Notes under the pieces: generated by a model | What the model was told of the DNA's origin: nothing | What the model saw: only the letters and a program-made list of their open reading frames with translations | Database searches by the model: none | Part shown: positions 8,661 through 17,309 of the stretch, one piece after another | How the letters are laid out: each line of letters begins with the position of its first letter | Numbering within the stretch: position 1 is the stretch's first letter | Made by a program: the position numbers and the translations under genes | Source: Chitinophagaceae bacterium | Lineage (GTDB): Bacteria > Bacteroidota > Bacteroidia > Chitinophagales > Chitinophagaceae | Reading direction: 5' to 3' | DNA length: 64,000 nucleotides | Assembly (NCBI GenBank): GCA_016786745.1 | Contig: JAEUVS010000083.1 | Location: 26,728-90,727, forward strand

Positions 8661-8772
8661 TCCGCCGATCCCTCACACTCGCGAAGTTTACCCTGAGGTC
8701 GAAGACCGAACGGGCTCGGTTCTGGATGACACGGTCGCTGTCATCCCGAGCCGAAGGCGAGGGATCAGCGGA
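8661..8772. repeat. REP-like element R1 between convergent genes
   Basis: Outer inverted arms TCCGCCGATCCCTC (8661-8674) and GAGGGATCAGCGGA (8759-8772), with an inner stem GGATGACA (8724-8731) / TGTCATCC (8739-8746). The same arms and core recur at 20.6 and 26.8 kb; this copy lies in the opposite orientation to those. It sits between the stop codons of two convergent genes. Confidence 0.8.
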
Positions 8773-8782
8773 CAAACAAAAA

Positions 8783-9106
8783 TTATTTCTTCTTTTTTAA
8801 AACGAGATCGTAAGAATCCCTGATCCATTTCTTCAAAAGCGTATCGCTTATCGAATTATCCATCCTCACCGTATTCCAATGTGCCTTGTTCATGTGATAA
8901 CCTGGTTTCACTGCATCATAACGTTCGCGAAGCTCGATTGCCTCTTCCGGATCGCATTTGAGGTTGATACTTTCAAAAGTTTCGATACCGGTAAGCGCGA
9001 ACATTTTACCCTTTACCTTGTAAACAAGTGTATTTTCTCCGAAGGGAAACTCTTCCGTTACATCATCAAACGATAAACAAAAATTCCGGAACTCTTCAAT
9101 GTTCAT
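8783..9106 (-). CDS. MmcQ/YjbR family protein
   Basis: A 107-residue protein, the usual length for the MmcQ/YjbR family (CyaY-like fold, proposed DNA-binding). Characteristic parts are the start MNIEEFRNFCLSF, FPFGENTLVYKVKGKMFAL in the middle, INLKCDPEEA, and the end PGYHMNKAHWNTV with a C-terminal helix. Function in the cell is not established. No signal peptide. It is 25 nt upstream of nothing in the same direction except the REP-like element; the exbD-like gene lies upstream on the same strand, 24 nt away, and may be co-transcribed. Confidence 0.88.
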   Translation of the reverse strand: MNIEEFRNFCLSFDDVTEEFPFGENTLVYKVKGKMFALTGIETFESINLKCDPEEAIELRERYDAVKPGYHMNKAHWNTVRMDNSISDTLLKKWIRDSYDLVLKKKK

Positions 9107-9130
9107 AATAGCGAAGGTATGTTCAATTTA

Positions 9131-9637
9131 CTAACGCGGAATTCTTTCGATTTCCTGTTCCGTCGGTTCCATTAATACCCGCCGTGTCACCCCGTTAATA
9201 GTCATTTCATCGAGTATGTCAACAATATTTTTGTAAGAAGAAAATTGAGTCGGTTTTATAAGGACTATTGTCTCATTCGGTTTCCTGTATTTTTCTCCTA
9301 CCAGGTTGATCTTATCAATAATTATTTTACGAATGCCTTTTGAAAAGTCCGTGGAATTTATTTTGTCAATGTCAACTCCATGGTAGTACCAGATTTTATC
9401 GTCTTTGCCAAGTAAAAGATTTACTGTTTTGTCGGCCTCCGCTTTTGAGGGGTCGGGCGAATTGACCGGCAGTTTCAGCGCCATCGCTTTCGGCGAGTCC
9501 ATTGTCGTTGTAAAGATAAAAAACGTAATCAGGAGAAACCCGAGATCAACCATCGGCGTAAGATCGACGCGTGTAGAAAGTTTTTTGCGTTCGGGTTTTG
9601 TTCCTTTACTTTTCGAGGAAATAGTTATTTCTCCCAT
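9131..9637 (-). CDS. ExbD/TolR-type biopolymer transport protein
   Basis: A 168-residue protein with a single N-terminal membrane segment. TRVDLTPMVDLGFLLITFF (residues 22-40) holds the essential Asp of ExbD/TolR proteins (Asp31 here) at the start of the helix; the rest is periplasmic and ends in a strand-rich domain. ExbD works with ExbB and TonB to couple the proton gradient to outer-membrane transport. No exbB or tonB lies nearby. I start at the ATG at 9637; a TTG five codons upstream is the only longer choice. Confidence 0.88.
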   Translation of the reverse strand: MGEITISSKSKGTKPERKKLSTRVDLTPMVDLGFLLITFFIFTTTMDSPKAMALKLPVNSPDPSKAEADKTVNLLLGKDDKIWYYHGVDIDKINSTDFSKGIRKIIIDKINLVGEKYRKPNETIVLIKPTQFSSYKNIVDILDEMTINGVTRRVLMEPTEQEIERIPR

Positions 9638-9689
9638 AGCTGCTGTTTTCAATGAGATGCAACTATGAAATCATTCCATATGCTATGAT

Positions 9690-10748
9690 TTATTTTTTTC
9701 CTGTAAGAATTTTTATGAGTTCTTTTCTCGGCTTCAACGCGGCATCAACAATTCCAAAAGAACCGGCTTTAAAGTTCCAATTCGCATACCCGATATTATG
9801 CTTCTCAAAAATTGCAACCATGTCCCGGTACCACGCAAGCTTCGAAGCCTCCGGCGATCCATCAATCACTCCAAATTCACCGCAATATAAAGGCAACCCG
9901 AGGCTATCAGCCAGGTGAATCGGCTTGGCCATCATTTTTTCGAGCGTATCACGGTTATATATCCTTCTCTCATACTCGTCTTTCCCGTCAACCACTATCT
10001 GCCCGGGATACTGCACCTTCCCATCAAAATTCTTCAACTCCGTCCATGCCGCTTTAAAATGTGTAAGATGAAAAGGTTCATAGAAATGGAAACTCAGGAG
10101 AATATTCTTATCATTCGCAGGAACCCTCAGCTGATCAAACGTGTTAGCGGATTGCCACTTATTTGAACCAATTACCAACACCCGCTCAGCCTCCCAGCTC
10201 CTGATAGAATCCGCAACCCTCGCGAGCAAAACATTCCACTGTTCAGCATTATCAGCTACCGGTTCGTTCATAAATTCATAAGCGAGCATGCTGTTAGGAT
10301 ATTTCTTCACAGCCGAAGAAAGATCCCTCCACAACTGAATAAATTTATCCTGTGCTTCTGGTTTCGTCCAAAGTGGCTTGTCACCCTCATTGAAATGATG
10401 CGAACGCAGAATATGCAGGTCGAGCACTACACGCAACCCTGCCCTATTCGCCCACAACAGGGCGTTATCCAGCAGTTGGAACGCGTCGGGGTAACGTTTT
10501 CCTGATTCGTCCCACAACTGCTGCTCATCTACAGGCAACCTGAAATGATCAAATCCCGCGTTAGCAATGAACTGAACATCTTTTTCTGTAAAAAATGAAG
10601 CCCGCCCGTTACCTCTCTCTTCGCTCTGCGATAACCAGTGTGCGATGTTCGTGCCCCGTTTTATTTTGAAAGATTCTTTATTGTTTTGCGCTACCCCACC
10701 AGCGGTAACGCCTGAAAGAATAAATAAGGATAGGAAAATATGTTTCAT
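9690..10748 (-). CDS. Glycoside hydrolase family 5 (cellulase-like) enzyme
   Basis: A 352-residue secreted protein with a signal peptide (residues 1-20, GGVAQ). The GH5 clan-A (beta/alpha)8 barrel is clear: RGTNIAHW at the start, FDHFRLPVD at 66-74, the catalytic acid/base Glu162 in EFMNEPV and the nucleophile Glu291 in YCGEFGV, followed by the late aromatic segment YANWNFKAG. GH5 enzymes cut beta-1,4 glucans, mannans and related polysaccharides; the subfamily cannot be set by eye. It is secreted to the periplasm or surface. Next to a carbonic anhydrase gene on the same strand. Confidence 0.88.
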   Translation of the reverse strand: MKHIFLSLFILSGVTAGGVAQNNKESFKIKRGTNIAHWLSQSEERGNGRASFFTEKDVQFIANAGFDHFRLPVDEQQLWDESGKRYPDAFQLLDNALLWANRAGLRVVLDLHILRSHHFNEGDKPLWTKPEAQDKFIQLWRDLSSAVKKYPNSMLAYEFMNEPVADNAEQWNVLLARVADSIRSWEAERVLVIGSNKWQSANTFDQLRVPANDKNILLSFHFYEPFHLTHFKAAWTELKNFDGKVQYPGQIVVDGKDEYERRIYNRDTLEKMMAKPIHLADSLGLPLYCGEFGVIDGSPEASKLAWYRDMVAIFEKHNIGYANWNFKAGSFGIVDAALKPRKELIKILTGKK

Positions 10749-10768
10749 TGTTACTTGGTTTTGCTTTT

Positions 10769-10783
10769 GCCGCCGGTGGCGGC
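10769..10783. other. Short GC-rich hairpin between two minus-strand genes
   Basis: GCCGCC and GGCGGC flank a GGT loop in the 43-nt gap between the carbonic anhydrase and GH5 genes. No T-run follows on the minus strand, so it is not a convincing intrinsic terminator; it could slow transcription or stabilise the mRNA end. Confidence 0.35.
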
Positions 10784-10791
10784 GATTAAAG

Positions 10792-11418
10792 TTAGTCCAA
10801 CCTGTAGATCTCCATTATATTCTCCAATATTTTCGGAAAATCGATTTTAAGGTCCTTCAACTCCCCGGTTCGCATATCAAAAACCCATCCGTGTATTAAA
10901 ATATTCCGCTCCTTATAAGCCCTTTGCACCTCCGAAGTCTTAATCACATTTATACACTGCTCCTGCACATTCAACTCCACAAGCCTGTCGTACCGCTTGC
11001 CCTCATCCGAAATCGCATTCAGCTCATCCTTATGCAACCTGTATACGTCACGAATATTTCTTAACCATGGATTAAGAATCCCCATATCAACGGACTGCAT
11101 CGCCGCCTTCACCCCGCCGCAATTGTAGTGTCCACACACCACTACCTGCCTCACCTTCAACACATCCACCGCATAATGCAACACCGACATCACATTCAGG
11201 TCGATACTCGTCACCATATTGGCGATATTGCGGTGTATAAAAGCCTGTCCCGGCTCAATACCCATCAGATCTTCCGCCGTAACCCTGCTGTCGGAGCACC
11301 CGATATACAAAAACTCCGGCGACTGATCCTTCGAAAGCTGCGTAAAATAATCCTCGCTGATAGCAAGTTTTTCGGCCACCCACTTTTTATTGTTCCTGAA
11401 AATTTCGCTTACATGCAT
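10792..11418 (-). CDS. can: Beta-class carbonic anhydrase
   Basis: A 208-residue cytoplasmic enzyme that interconverts CO2 and bicarbonate. Zinc ligands are visible as Cys41 (GCSDSR), His97 and Cys100 (CGHYNCGG), and the catalytic dyad Asp43/Arg45 lies in the first motif. Length and motif spacing match bacterial beta carbonic anhydrases. It probably supplies bicarbonate for carboxylation or balances internal pH. The start ATG at 11418 is well placed. Transcribed toward the GH5 gene. Confidence 0.95.
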   Translation of the reverse strand: MHVSEIFRNNKKWVAEKLAISEDYFTQLSKDQSPEFLYIGCSDSRVTAEDLMGIEPGQAFIHRNIANMVTSIDLNVMSVLHYAVDVLKVRQVVVCGHYNCGGVKAAMQSVDMGILNPWLRNIRDVYRLHKDELNAISDEGKRYDRLVELNVQEQCINVIKTSEVQRAYKERNILIHGWVFDMRTGELKDLKIDFPKILENIMEIYRLD

Positions 11419-11484
11419 ATGCCTTTCATTGTTTTCATGAAGATAAATGATTTGATTTTATACACTGAAATACAAATACATTTA

Positions 11485-11492
11485 TAAATTTG
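11485..11492 (+). promoter_or_regulatory. Candidate Bacteroidetes -7 box for the acetyl xylan esterase gene
   Basis: TAAATTTG matches the Bacteroidetes -7 consensus TAnnTTTG at every fixed position and would give a leader of about 40 nt before the ATG at 11541. No convincing -33 element at the usual spacing was seen, which limits confidence. Confidence 0.35.
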
Positions 11493-11540
11493 ACCCGCCT
11501 ACGGCGAGGTATTTTCTTCAAATCTTAATAACTATCAGCG

Positions 11541-12833
11541 ATGAATCTTTGCAAATTTATTTTTTCCGCTTTCTTAGCGACAACCTTAATCAACCCTGCG
11601 AATGCTCAACCTGTAGAACAATTTGTAAAGGTTGTCATTGCGCCGGACCATTCGGATTGGACATACAAAACCGGTGAACAGGTAAAATTTCATATTGAAG
11701 TTTTAAAAAATGGTAACCCGGTGAAAAACGCCATTGTGAAATACGAGGTAGGTCCTGAAAAAATGGACCCGGTAAAGAAAGATTCACTGCAACTAAAAGA
11801 TGGCAGCCTCACTGTTGATATGCCCGGCATGAAAACACCAGGCTTCATGCGTTGTACCGTATCAGCATGGCTCGACGGAAAAGAATACCGCTATTGGGCT
11901 ACCGCCGCATTCGATCCATTAAAAATTGAACCTACAGTAAACGATCCGGCAGATTTCAACAGTTTCTGGGATTCAGCGAAGCAACAACTCGCAAAAGTGC
12001 CGATGGACAGCCGTATGGTGCTTATTCCGGAAAAATGCACCGACCTCGTGAATGTATATCATGTGAGCATTCAGAACATCGGCAACTCGAGGGTGTTTGG
12101 AATTTTGTGCGTGCCAAAGAAACCGGGAAAATATCCCGCAGTACTCAGGGTACCCGGCGCAGGAATCCGTCCTTACAACGGTGATATCAAAAACGCTTCG
12201 AAAGGTATTATTACACTCGAAATAGGTATTCATGGCATACCTGTAAATATGCCTCCTGATGTTTACAGCAACCTCGCGTCTGGTGCATTGAACGGGTACC
12301 AGTATTTCAATCTCGATAACCGCGACAAATATTACTACAAACGCGTTTATCTAGGCTGCGTGCGTGCGAACGACTTCCTGGAGAGCCTTCCCGAGTATGA
12401 CGGCAAAACACTTGCCGTTACAGGTGGTAGCCAGGGCGGGGCGCTTTCCATTATCACAGCGGGATTGGATCCGCGCGTACAATATCTTGCGGCATTTTAT
12501 CCCGCAATGAGCGATATGACCGGCTATCTTAAGAACCGCGCAGGGGGATGGCCGCATATTTTCGATAAGAACAACAGCATTTACAATAACAAAAAAGACA
12601 AAATAGAAACTATCGCCTACTACGATGTGGTGAATTTCGCGAAACGCGTAAAAGCAAAAGGGTTTTACAGCTGGGGGTTCAATGATAATGTGTGCCCCCC
12701 TACTTCTATGTATGCGTCGTATAATGTGATTAAAGCGCCGAAGCAGCTTTTACTTGCTGTTGAAACAGCACATTGGACGTATCCCGAGCAAATAGAGGAG
12801 GCTGAACAGTGGTTGCTGGATAATTTAAAATGA
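11541..12833 (+). CDS. Acetyl xylan esterase / cephalosporin-C deacetylase family (AXE1) protein
   Basis: A 430-residue secreted protein: signal peptide (1-22), an Ig-like N-terminal domain (about 25-120), then an AXE1 alpha/beta hydrolase domain (about 135-430). The nucleophile elbow is GGSQGG at 295-300 (Ser297), with Asp382 (GFNDNVCPP) and His411 (ETAHW) as the other triad residues. The family removes acetyl groups from xylan and other acetylated sugars. This suits co-occurrence with the GH5 enzyme 0.8 kb upstream on the other strand. The exact substrate is inferred. Confidence 0.9.
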   Translation: MNLCKFIFSAFLATTLINPANAQPVEQFVKVVIAPDHSDWTYKTGEQVKFHIEVLKNGNPVKNAIVKYEVGPEKMDPVKKDSLQLKDGSLTVDMPGMKTPGFMRCTVSAWLDGKEYRYWATAAFDPLKIEPTVNDPADFNSFWDSAKQQLAKVPMDSRMVLIPEKCTDLVNVYHVSIQNIGNSRVFGILCVPKKPGKYPAVLRVPGAGIRPYNGDIKNASKGIITLEIGIHGIPVNMPPDVYSNLASGALNGYQYFNLDNRDKYYYKRVYLGCVRANDFLESLPEYDGKTLAVTGGSQGGALSIITAGLDPRVQYLAAFYPAMSDMTGYLKNRAGGWPHIFDKNNSIYNNKKDKIETIAYYDVVNFAKRVKAKGFYSWGFNDNVCPPTSMYASYNVIKAPKQLLLAVETAHWTYPEQIEEAEQWLLDNLK

Positions 12834-12847
12834 TTTTGTTTTATTAA

Positions 12848-13819
12848 TTATTGCGACCACTCAGTTGGAGTACGATCCCAGCGATGTTTTTTTAATTCAT
12901 TTAAAAGATCCTGCGCTAACCCGTTTCCATCGGAAGTCGCAATATTCGCTTCCACATTCTTAATCTTCCGCATGCCGGGAATAATCGTCGCTACCTGCCT
13001 GTTCGATAAAATAAACCGCAGCGCCATTTCCGCCATCGTCATTCCTTTCGGAATTAACGGCTTCAGCGCATTCGCATGGTCAACACTCGACTTTAAATTT
13101 TCGGGAACAAAATAAGTATTGCGCCAATCTCCTTCCGGGAAAACTGTATTGTAATCGAGCGTGCCGGTAAGCGTTCCTTCATCAAAAGGCACGCGCGCAA
13201 TAATCCCGATGTCGTGTTGTGAGCATATGGGAAACAGCTTGTCTTCCGGGTTCTGGTCAAATATGTTGTAGATCACCTGCACCGCAGAGAACAAACCGGT
13301 TTTAAGCGCCTGGATCCCATTTTCGGGTTCCCACCTGTTCACCGACACACCCCAATGTTTCACCTTACCCTGCTGCGTCAGTTTAGTTACAGCATTCTTC
13401 CATTCGTCCCTGTCGGCCCACGCATCTTCCCACACGTGAAACTGGAGGAGATCAATCGAATCAAGACCAAGGTTGGTTAAACTCTTTTCCGTGTACTCAA
13501 TGATGTAATCTTCAGGAAAAACGTCTTCGAGTTTAAAATCGGGCTTCGAGGGCCATCTACGGTTCTTAGGAGGAATTTTAGTAGCCGCATAGAGCTTCTT
13601 AGCAGGATAGTTTTTAATAAGCTTACCCAGTACCTGCTCTGAGCGTCCTTCACCATATCCCCATGCTGTATCAAAAAAATTACATCCAAGATCAACTGCC
13701 CGGTGGAGCGCGTTGTTTACTTCCCTGTCATCAGAATCTTTCCATCCTGCCAAACCCCACATTCCATATCCCATTTCTGAAACCTGCCAGCCTGTTCGGC
13801 CAAATCTCCTGTATTGCAT
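12848..13819 (-). CDS. Aldo/keto reductase
   Basis: A 323-residue cytoplasmic NADPH-dependent oxidoreductase. The catalytic tetrad is visible: Asp50 and Tyr55 (FDTAWGYGEG), Lys81 (ATKIPP) and His128 (LQFHVW). The late PGMRKIKNVEAN segment is the usual cofactor-binding region. The ATG at 13819 (MQYRRFGRTGW) matches the family start; an upstream frame extension to 13873 adds 18 residues of no known match. Substrate unknown. Convergent with the esterase gene with 14 nt between them. Confidence 0.9.
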   Translation of the reverse strand: MQYRRFGRTGWQVSEMGYGMWGLAGWKDSDDREVNNALHRAVDLGCNFFDTAWGYGEGRSEQVLGKLIKNYPAKKLYAATKIPPKNRRWPSKPDFKLEDVFPEDYIIEYTEKSLTNLGLDSIDLLQFHVWEDAWADRDEWKNAVTKLTQQGKVKHWGVSVNRWEPENGIQALKTGLFSAVQVIYNIFDQNPEDKLFPICSQHDIGIIARVPFDEGTLTGTLDYNTVFPEGDWRNTYFVPENLKSSVDHANALKPLIPKGMTMAEMALRFILSNRQVATIIPGMRKIKNVEANIATSDGNGLAQDLLNELKKHRWDRTPTEWSQ

Positions 13820-13935
13820 AGCTGTGCTTTTGTTTAAGGGTAAATTTAAGTAAAGCCAGCGCAGATTACGCAACCTTTCAGGGTCACTTCCCGTAAAAAC
13901 ATAGCATAACCCTTATATAAAAACAAAGCTATTTT

Positions 13936-14166
13936 ATGAAGAAGCTTTTAGTACTTCTTGTGCTTACTGCCTCATTATCCTGCAGCAAGGATGAAGACAA
14001 CGGAAACAATAACCCTCCCGATAATAACAATGGAGGTGGTAATGGCGGCGGCAACTGCGGAACATACCTGGGGTACCAGTTGTATAAAGACAGCGAGGGC
14101 TGCTATTACAATGGTCCCAATTACGCTAAAGTATATGTAGACGCGTCCAATTGTACGTGCGATTAA
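13936..14166 (+). CDS. Small Cys-rich lipoprotein, PBCV basic-adaptor-like C-terminus
   Basis: A 76-residue protein: lipobox SLSC (Cys16), then an Asn/Gly/Pro-rich linker (residues 18-39), then a compact module containing five Cys (CGTYLGYQLYKDSEGCYY, later NCTCD). The module's order (G-x-x-LYK, then G-C-YY, then KVYVD, then C-x-C) resembles the short domain written VYxGPRGGxYY...KVYV in PBCV-type basic-adaptor proteins and in Bacteroidetes surface proteins. That resemblance is by eye only. It stands between an aldo/keto reductase and a hydrolase gene and is convergent with the latter. Confidence 0.7.
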   Translation: MKKLLVLLVLTASLSCSKDEDNGNNNPPDNNNGGGNGGGNCGTYLGYQLYKDSEGCYYNGPNYAKVYVDASNCTCD

Positions 14167-14173
14167 TTATTGA

Positions 14174-14824
14174 CTATTTATTCTCCATCCACTTTTTCGC
14201 CTCTTCAACAAGAACTGGAATAATGTCTTTTTTCCCTGCTTTGAATGCATGATCCGCCCCTTCTATTTCAACAAGTGTCGCGGTTTTTAATGACGAACAA
14301 ACCTGTTCAATCAATTCCAATGTTGCGAGCTCATCGCGCGTTCCCTGGAGAAATAACATGGGCACAGCAATGTTCTTCAAATGATCCGCTCGTTCCGTTG
14401 CAGGCTTGCCCGCAGGATGAAGCGGGAATCCGAAGAAAATAATTCCCTTTACATCTTTGTCGGGCCTGGCAGCGAGAAATTGAGAACTCATCCGCCCGCC
14501 AAACGATTTGCCGGAAAGAAAAAGAGGAAGTTTCGGAAAAGATTTTTTCACTTCCACCACGGCGGCCTCTATCGTTTTATGGGCGACGGCCGGTAAATCA
14601 GGTCGACGTTTTTTCTGCTCGATAAAAGGGAAATTGAATCGCAGCGATGCAACACCGGAATCAGCAAGCGCCTTCGCAAGCGAAACCATAAAGCTATGGT
14701 TCATACCTGCACCCGCTCCATGAGCAAGTGTAACAATACATGCAGGATTTTCCGGAACAATATACTCAGCAGACACCCCGCCGGCAGATGGCGAAACGTT
14801 GAGAGCAAGTGGGCGCACCTCCAT
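14174..14824 (-). CDS. Alpha/beta hydrolase, dienelactone hydrolase/Tex30-like
   Basis: A 216-residue cytoplasmic hydrolase. HGAGAG (residues 35-40) forms the oxyanion loop, GKSFGGRMSS holds the nucleophile Ser107, LQGTRDELA holds the acidic residue and GADHAFKA the His. This arrangement fits the KANL3/Tex30 and dienelactone hydrolase-like group, which includes esterases of unknown physiological substrate. Its start codon overlaps the stop of the GAF protein gene by 1 nt (TAATG), so translation is probably coupled and both are in one operon. Confidence 0.85.
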   Translation of the reverse strand: MEVRPLALNVSPSAGGVSAEYIVPENPACIVTLAHGAGAGMNHSFMVSLAKALADSGVASLRFNFPFIEQKKRRPDLPAVAHKTIEAAVVEVKKSFPKLPLFLSGKSFGGRMSSQFLAARPDKDVKGIIFFGFPLHPAGKPATERADHLKNIAVPMLFLQGTRDELATLELIEQVCSSLKTATLVEIEGADHAFKAGKKDIIPVLVEEAKKWMENK

Positions 14825-17211
14825 TATAAAGCCGGTTCGAGATTAATGTCCACGCGCAACGCTTTCAGTCCGCGAACTCCCTGCAATTCTTCCAGCTCCA
14901 AATTTTCAATACCCGGTTTCAGCAAATTTTTGCTTTGCAGGTAATAGATATACTCCTGGTATTCCTGCGCTTCACGCGGATTGGAATAAACTATCGCGAT
15001 TTTTCCTGGCTGAGTTAATCTCTCTGTAGTGCCTTCTATGTGTACCTTATCGAGGCGCTTTTTCATTATCTCATAACGGATGTTATACGCGCCTTCCACA
15101 TCAAAACGACGCTCATCTTTGCGGAAGCCGATTGAAATGGGTTGACTGTGTACCAATATCAGCTGCGTGGTTTGCAATGGCACTCTCAGCGATGGCAGCA
15201 GGTCGTATGTAATTCTTGCCACCTCCGCCATAGATTTCAATTGCCATAACCTCAGGTTCTGCAGGTACATCATATCAAACCGCGATTCGGGCGCAATGGA
15301 TTGCCCGATGTAGATGGTATACTCAACGCCATCTGTTTTATATTTCTCGAAATAATGCGGAAACGATTCCTGGATGGTTTGCTCTTCGGCCACGATCGTT
15401 TTCAGCACCGCATTGTTGATCGTTTGCATCGTTTCTTCGTATTCATTACGGTTCGAATACAAAGCGCTTCCTTCCACGTTTACCTGCCGGAAATATTCTT
15501 TTATAATATCGTTCAGCGCAGGGTTCGTCTGCAGGTGACTGAACATTGAATTGAGATCGCGGTCGAAGAATTCGTTGATCCTCACTTCATCCTCGGCGGC
15601 GAGACCATCTTTCATCGATGTTCTGAAACTGGTCACCTTAAATTTCAGTCCGTCGAGCAACGGAAGTTTTACATGCTGCATCAATTTATCGAGCGTGCCT
15701 TCAATCAGGTTGAGATGACCATTCAAATCTTTCTGTATGGCCATTCTTCTTTCAACGGAAGAATTCCTGATATCAATAGCGCCGTACAGCGGATATACAT
15801 CGTCAAAAACAACATTGCCACGAATTACTTTGCCATCGCTGGAACCTTTCTTCATTGAGTCCCACGCTGCTTCGGCGAACTTCCATTCCACTGCCGGTTG
15901 AAGGGCAGTGAAATTTTCCTTGATCATCTTTTCTATCTTCTCGTTGAATGCATTTCGCGTTTTAAGCAGAGCGAGCGACAAAAGCGGCATCGCCGGTTCC
16001 AGTCGCTTCAGCACCTCGAGGTCGAGCTGGTTGGGCACAGGTGACGCCAATTCGAGAAGACCCAGAATTCCATCTTCATCCCTGATAGGATAAATGATGT
16101 AGCTCCGCACGCCTTCTCTCCATAATCTTTTAAACACACGCAGCATGTTGGTGATCTCATCATCGAGAATGGTGAACGCCGTAGCCTCAGGATGTTCCTT
16201 CAGGAGCTCAATGCACGTATTGAAAGCTTCGATACTTTCTTCATTACCCGATTTCCAGTTTCTGCCAATCAGGCTATGATTAATACATGTATCATCCAGC
16301 ACAAAACGGTTGTTCAGTTTCATGAACGGTGTGAAACCAACTTCCACTTCCGTTAAACCCACCAGGGCATGCACATTCTTCTTTACGTCGCTTACAATGT
16401 GTTCGTCACAGGCATCGTGACGCAGCAAAATCTTTTTTATTGCTTCAATAGATTCGGCGGTGGTAACATCTTCTGCGATCCACACACCAAATCCTTCAAC
16501 ACTAAATTTGTCGAGCGGCATGTTCTCGAGCTGTTTGTTCAGGTCGAGAATGCGGAATGTGTTAAGGCAAATGGCGCAATCCTCTATATTGGGTAGTTCG
16601 CCTTTTAATTTGATATCAACAAATCGCCTGTCGTACCTCAGTTTGAAGTACCGCCTCATACCTGTTTCAGTATCGGTTACCGGCACAACCAACGAAGTGT
16701 TTTCATTAAGTCGGATGTTATAAAACTTTTCGAGAACGTGTTCGTAAAAAAGAGCAGCCTGCAGTTTTTTCAGCGCTTCGCTTGTTTCGGATTCGGCCAA
16801 CAGGAACTTGTCTTCCTCGGAATTCACAAAAAGATCACCAAACGATTTTGAATAATTGAAGATCGTGTAGTGATATGGCAGCGCGAGGGTAAATATCCGT
16901 TCCTTGTCGCTCACAAGTGGAAACAGTGAAGTAGTAAGCAGTTCAAGAAGGTCCTCATTGTCGTTAAGTACATTGGTATCTTCCAATGGTTTAAGAAGAG
17001 CAGGCTCTGCCTCGAATTTCTGCAGAAGGTATTTATAAAATCCAGTCCTTATATCAGAAGTATTCCCGATTTTCTGTTTTAAGTAATCAACGAAGGGGAG
17101 AAAGGAGATTTTGCTGTCGATAGGCATTTCCTCATCTTTCAGGCACTTGGCTGACGCGATTACTTTAACCTCTTTTAAGGGCCGGATAGAAGGAGCAATT
17201 TCTTCCAGCAT
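14824..17211 (-). CDS. Large GAF-domain protein
   Basis: A 795-residue cytoplasmic protein with no signal peptide or membrane segments. A GAF-like region lies near residues 330-440: VEGFGVWIAED earlier, then RSYIIYPIRDEDGILGLLELASPVP, the usual GAF end. The rest is alpha-helical with no kinase, cyclase or DNA-binding motif seen. Large GAF proteins of this length without output domain occur in Chitinophagaceae; their role is unknown. Translation is coupled to the downstream hydrolase gene by the TAATG overlap. Confidence 0.7.
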   Translation of the reverse strand: MLEEIAPSIRPLKEVKVIASAKCLKDEEMPIDSKISFLPFVDYLKQKIGNTSDIRTGFYKYLLQKFEAEPALLKPLEDTNVLNDNEDLLELLTTSLFPLVSDKERIFTLALPYHYTIFNYSKSFGDLFVNSEEDKFLLAESETSEALKKLQAALFYEHVLEKFYNIRLNENTSLVVPVTDTETGMRRYFKLRYDRRFVDIKLKGELPNIEDCAICLNTFRILDLNKQLENMPLDKFSVEGFGVWIAEDVTTAESIEAIKKILLRHDACDEHIVSDVKKNVHALVGLTEVEVGFTPFMKLNNRFVLDDTCINHSLIGRNWKSGNEESIEAFNTCIELLKEHPEATAFTILDDEITNMLRVFKRLWREGVRSYIIYPIRDEDGILGLLELASPVPNQLDLEVLKRLEPAMPLLSLALLKTRNAFNEKIEKMIKENFTALQPAVEWKFAEAAWDSMKKGSSDGKVIRGNVVFDDVYPLYGAIDIRNSSVERRMAIQKDLNGHLNLIEGTLDKLMQHVKLPLLDGLKFKVTSFRTSMKDGLAAEDEVRINEFFDRDLNSMFSHLQTNPALNDIIKEYFRQVNVEGSALYSNRNEYEETMQTINNAVLKTIVAEEQTIQESFPHYFEKYKTDGVEYTIYIGQSIAPESRFDMMYLQNLRLWQLKSMAEVARITYDLLPSLRVPLQTTQLILVHSQPISIGFRKDERRFDVEGAYNIRYEIMKKRLDKVHIEGTTERLTQPGKIAIVYSNPREAQEYQEYIYYLQSKNLLKPGIENLELEELQGVRGLKALRVDINLEPAL

Positions 17212-17294
17212 GCGGTAAGTTTTTAAAAAGTAAAGTTACATGAATATCAATTAACCGGCCAGAAAGCGAATACTGACATTGTTGCATATTTAGT

Positions 17295-17302
17295 TAGATT
17301 TG
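17295..17302 (+). promoter_or_regulatory. Possible -7 box before aldo/keto reductase gene
   Basis: TAGATTTG fits TAnnTTTG at all fixed positions, but it ends only 7 nt before the ATG at 17310, which would leave almost no leader, and no -33 element at proper distance was seen. Listed as weak. Confidence 0.2.
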
Positions 17303-17309
17303 TCGCCGT

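Noticed and set aside
10769..10783. GC-rich hairpin as a terminator
   Set aside because: No T-run on the minus strand follows it.
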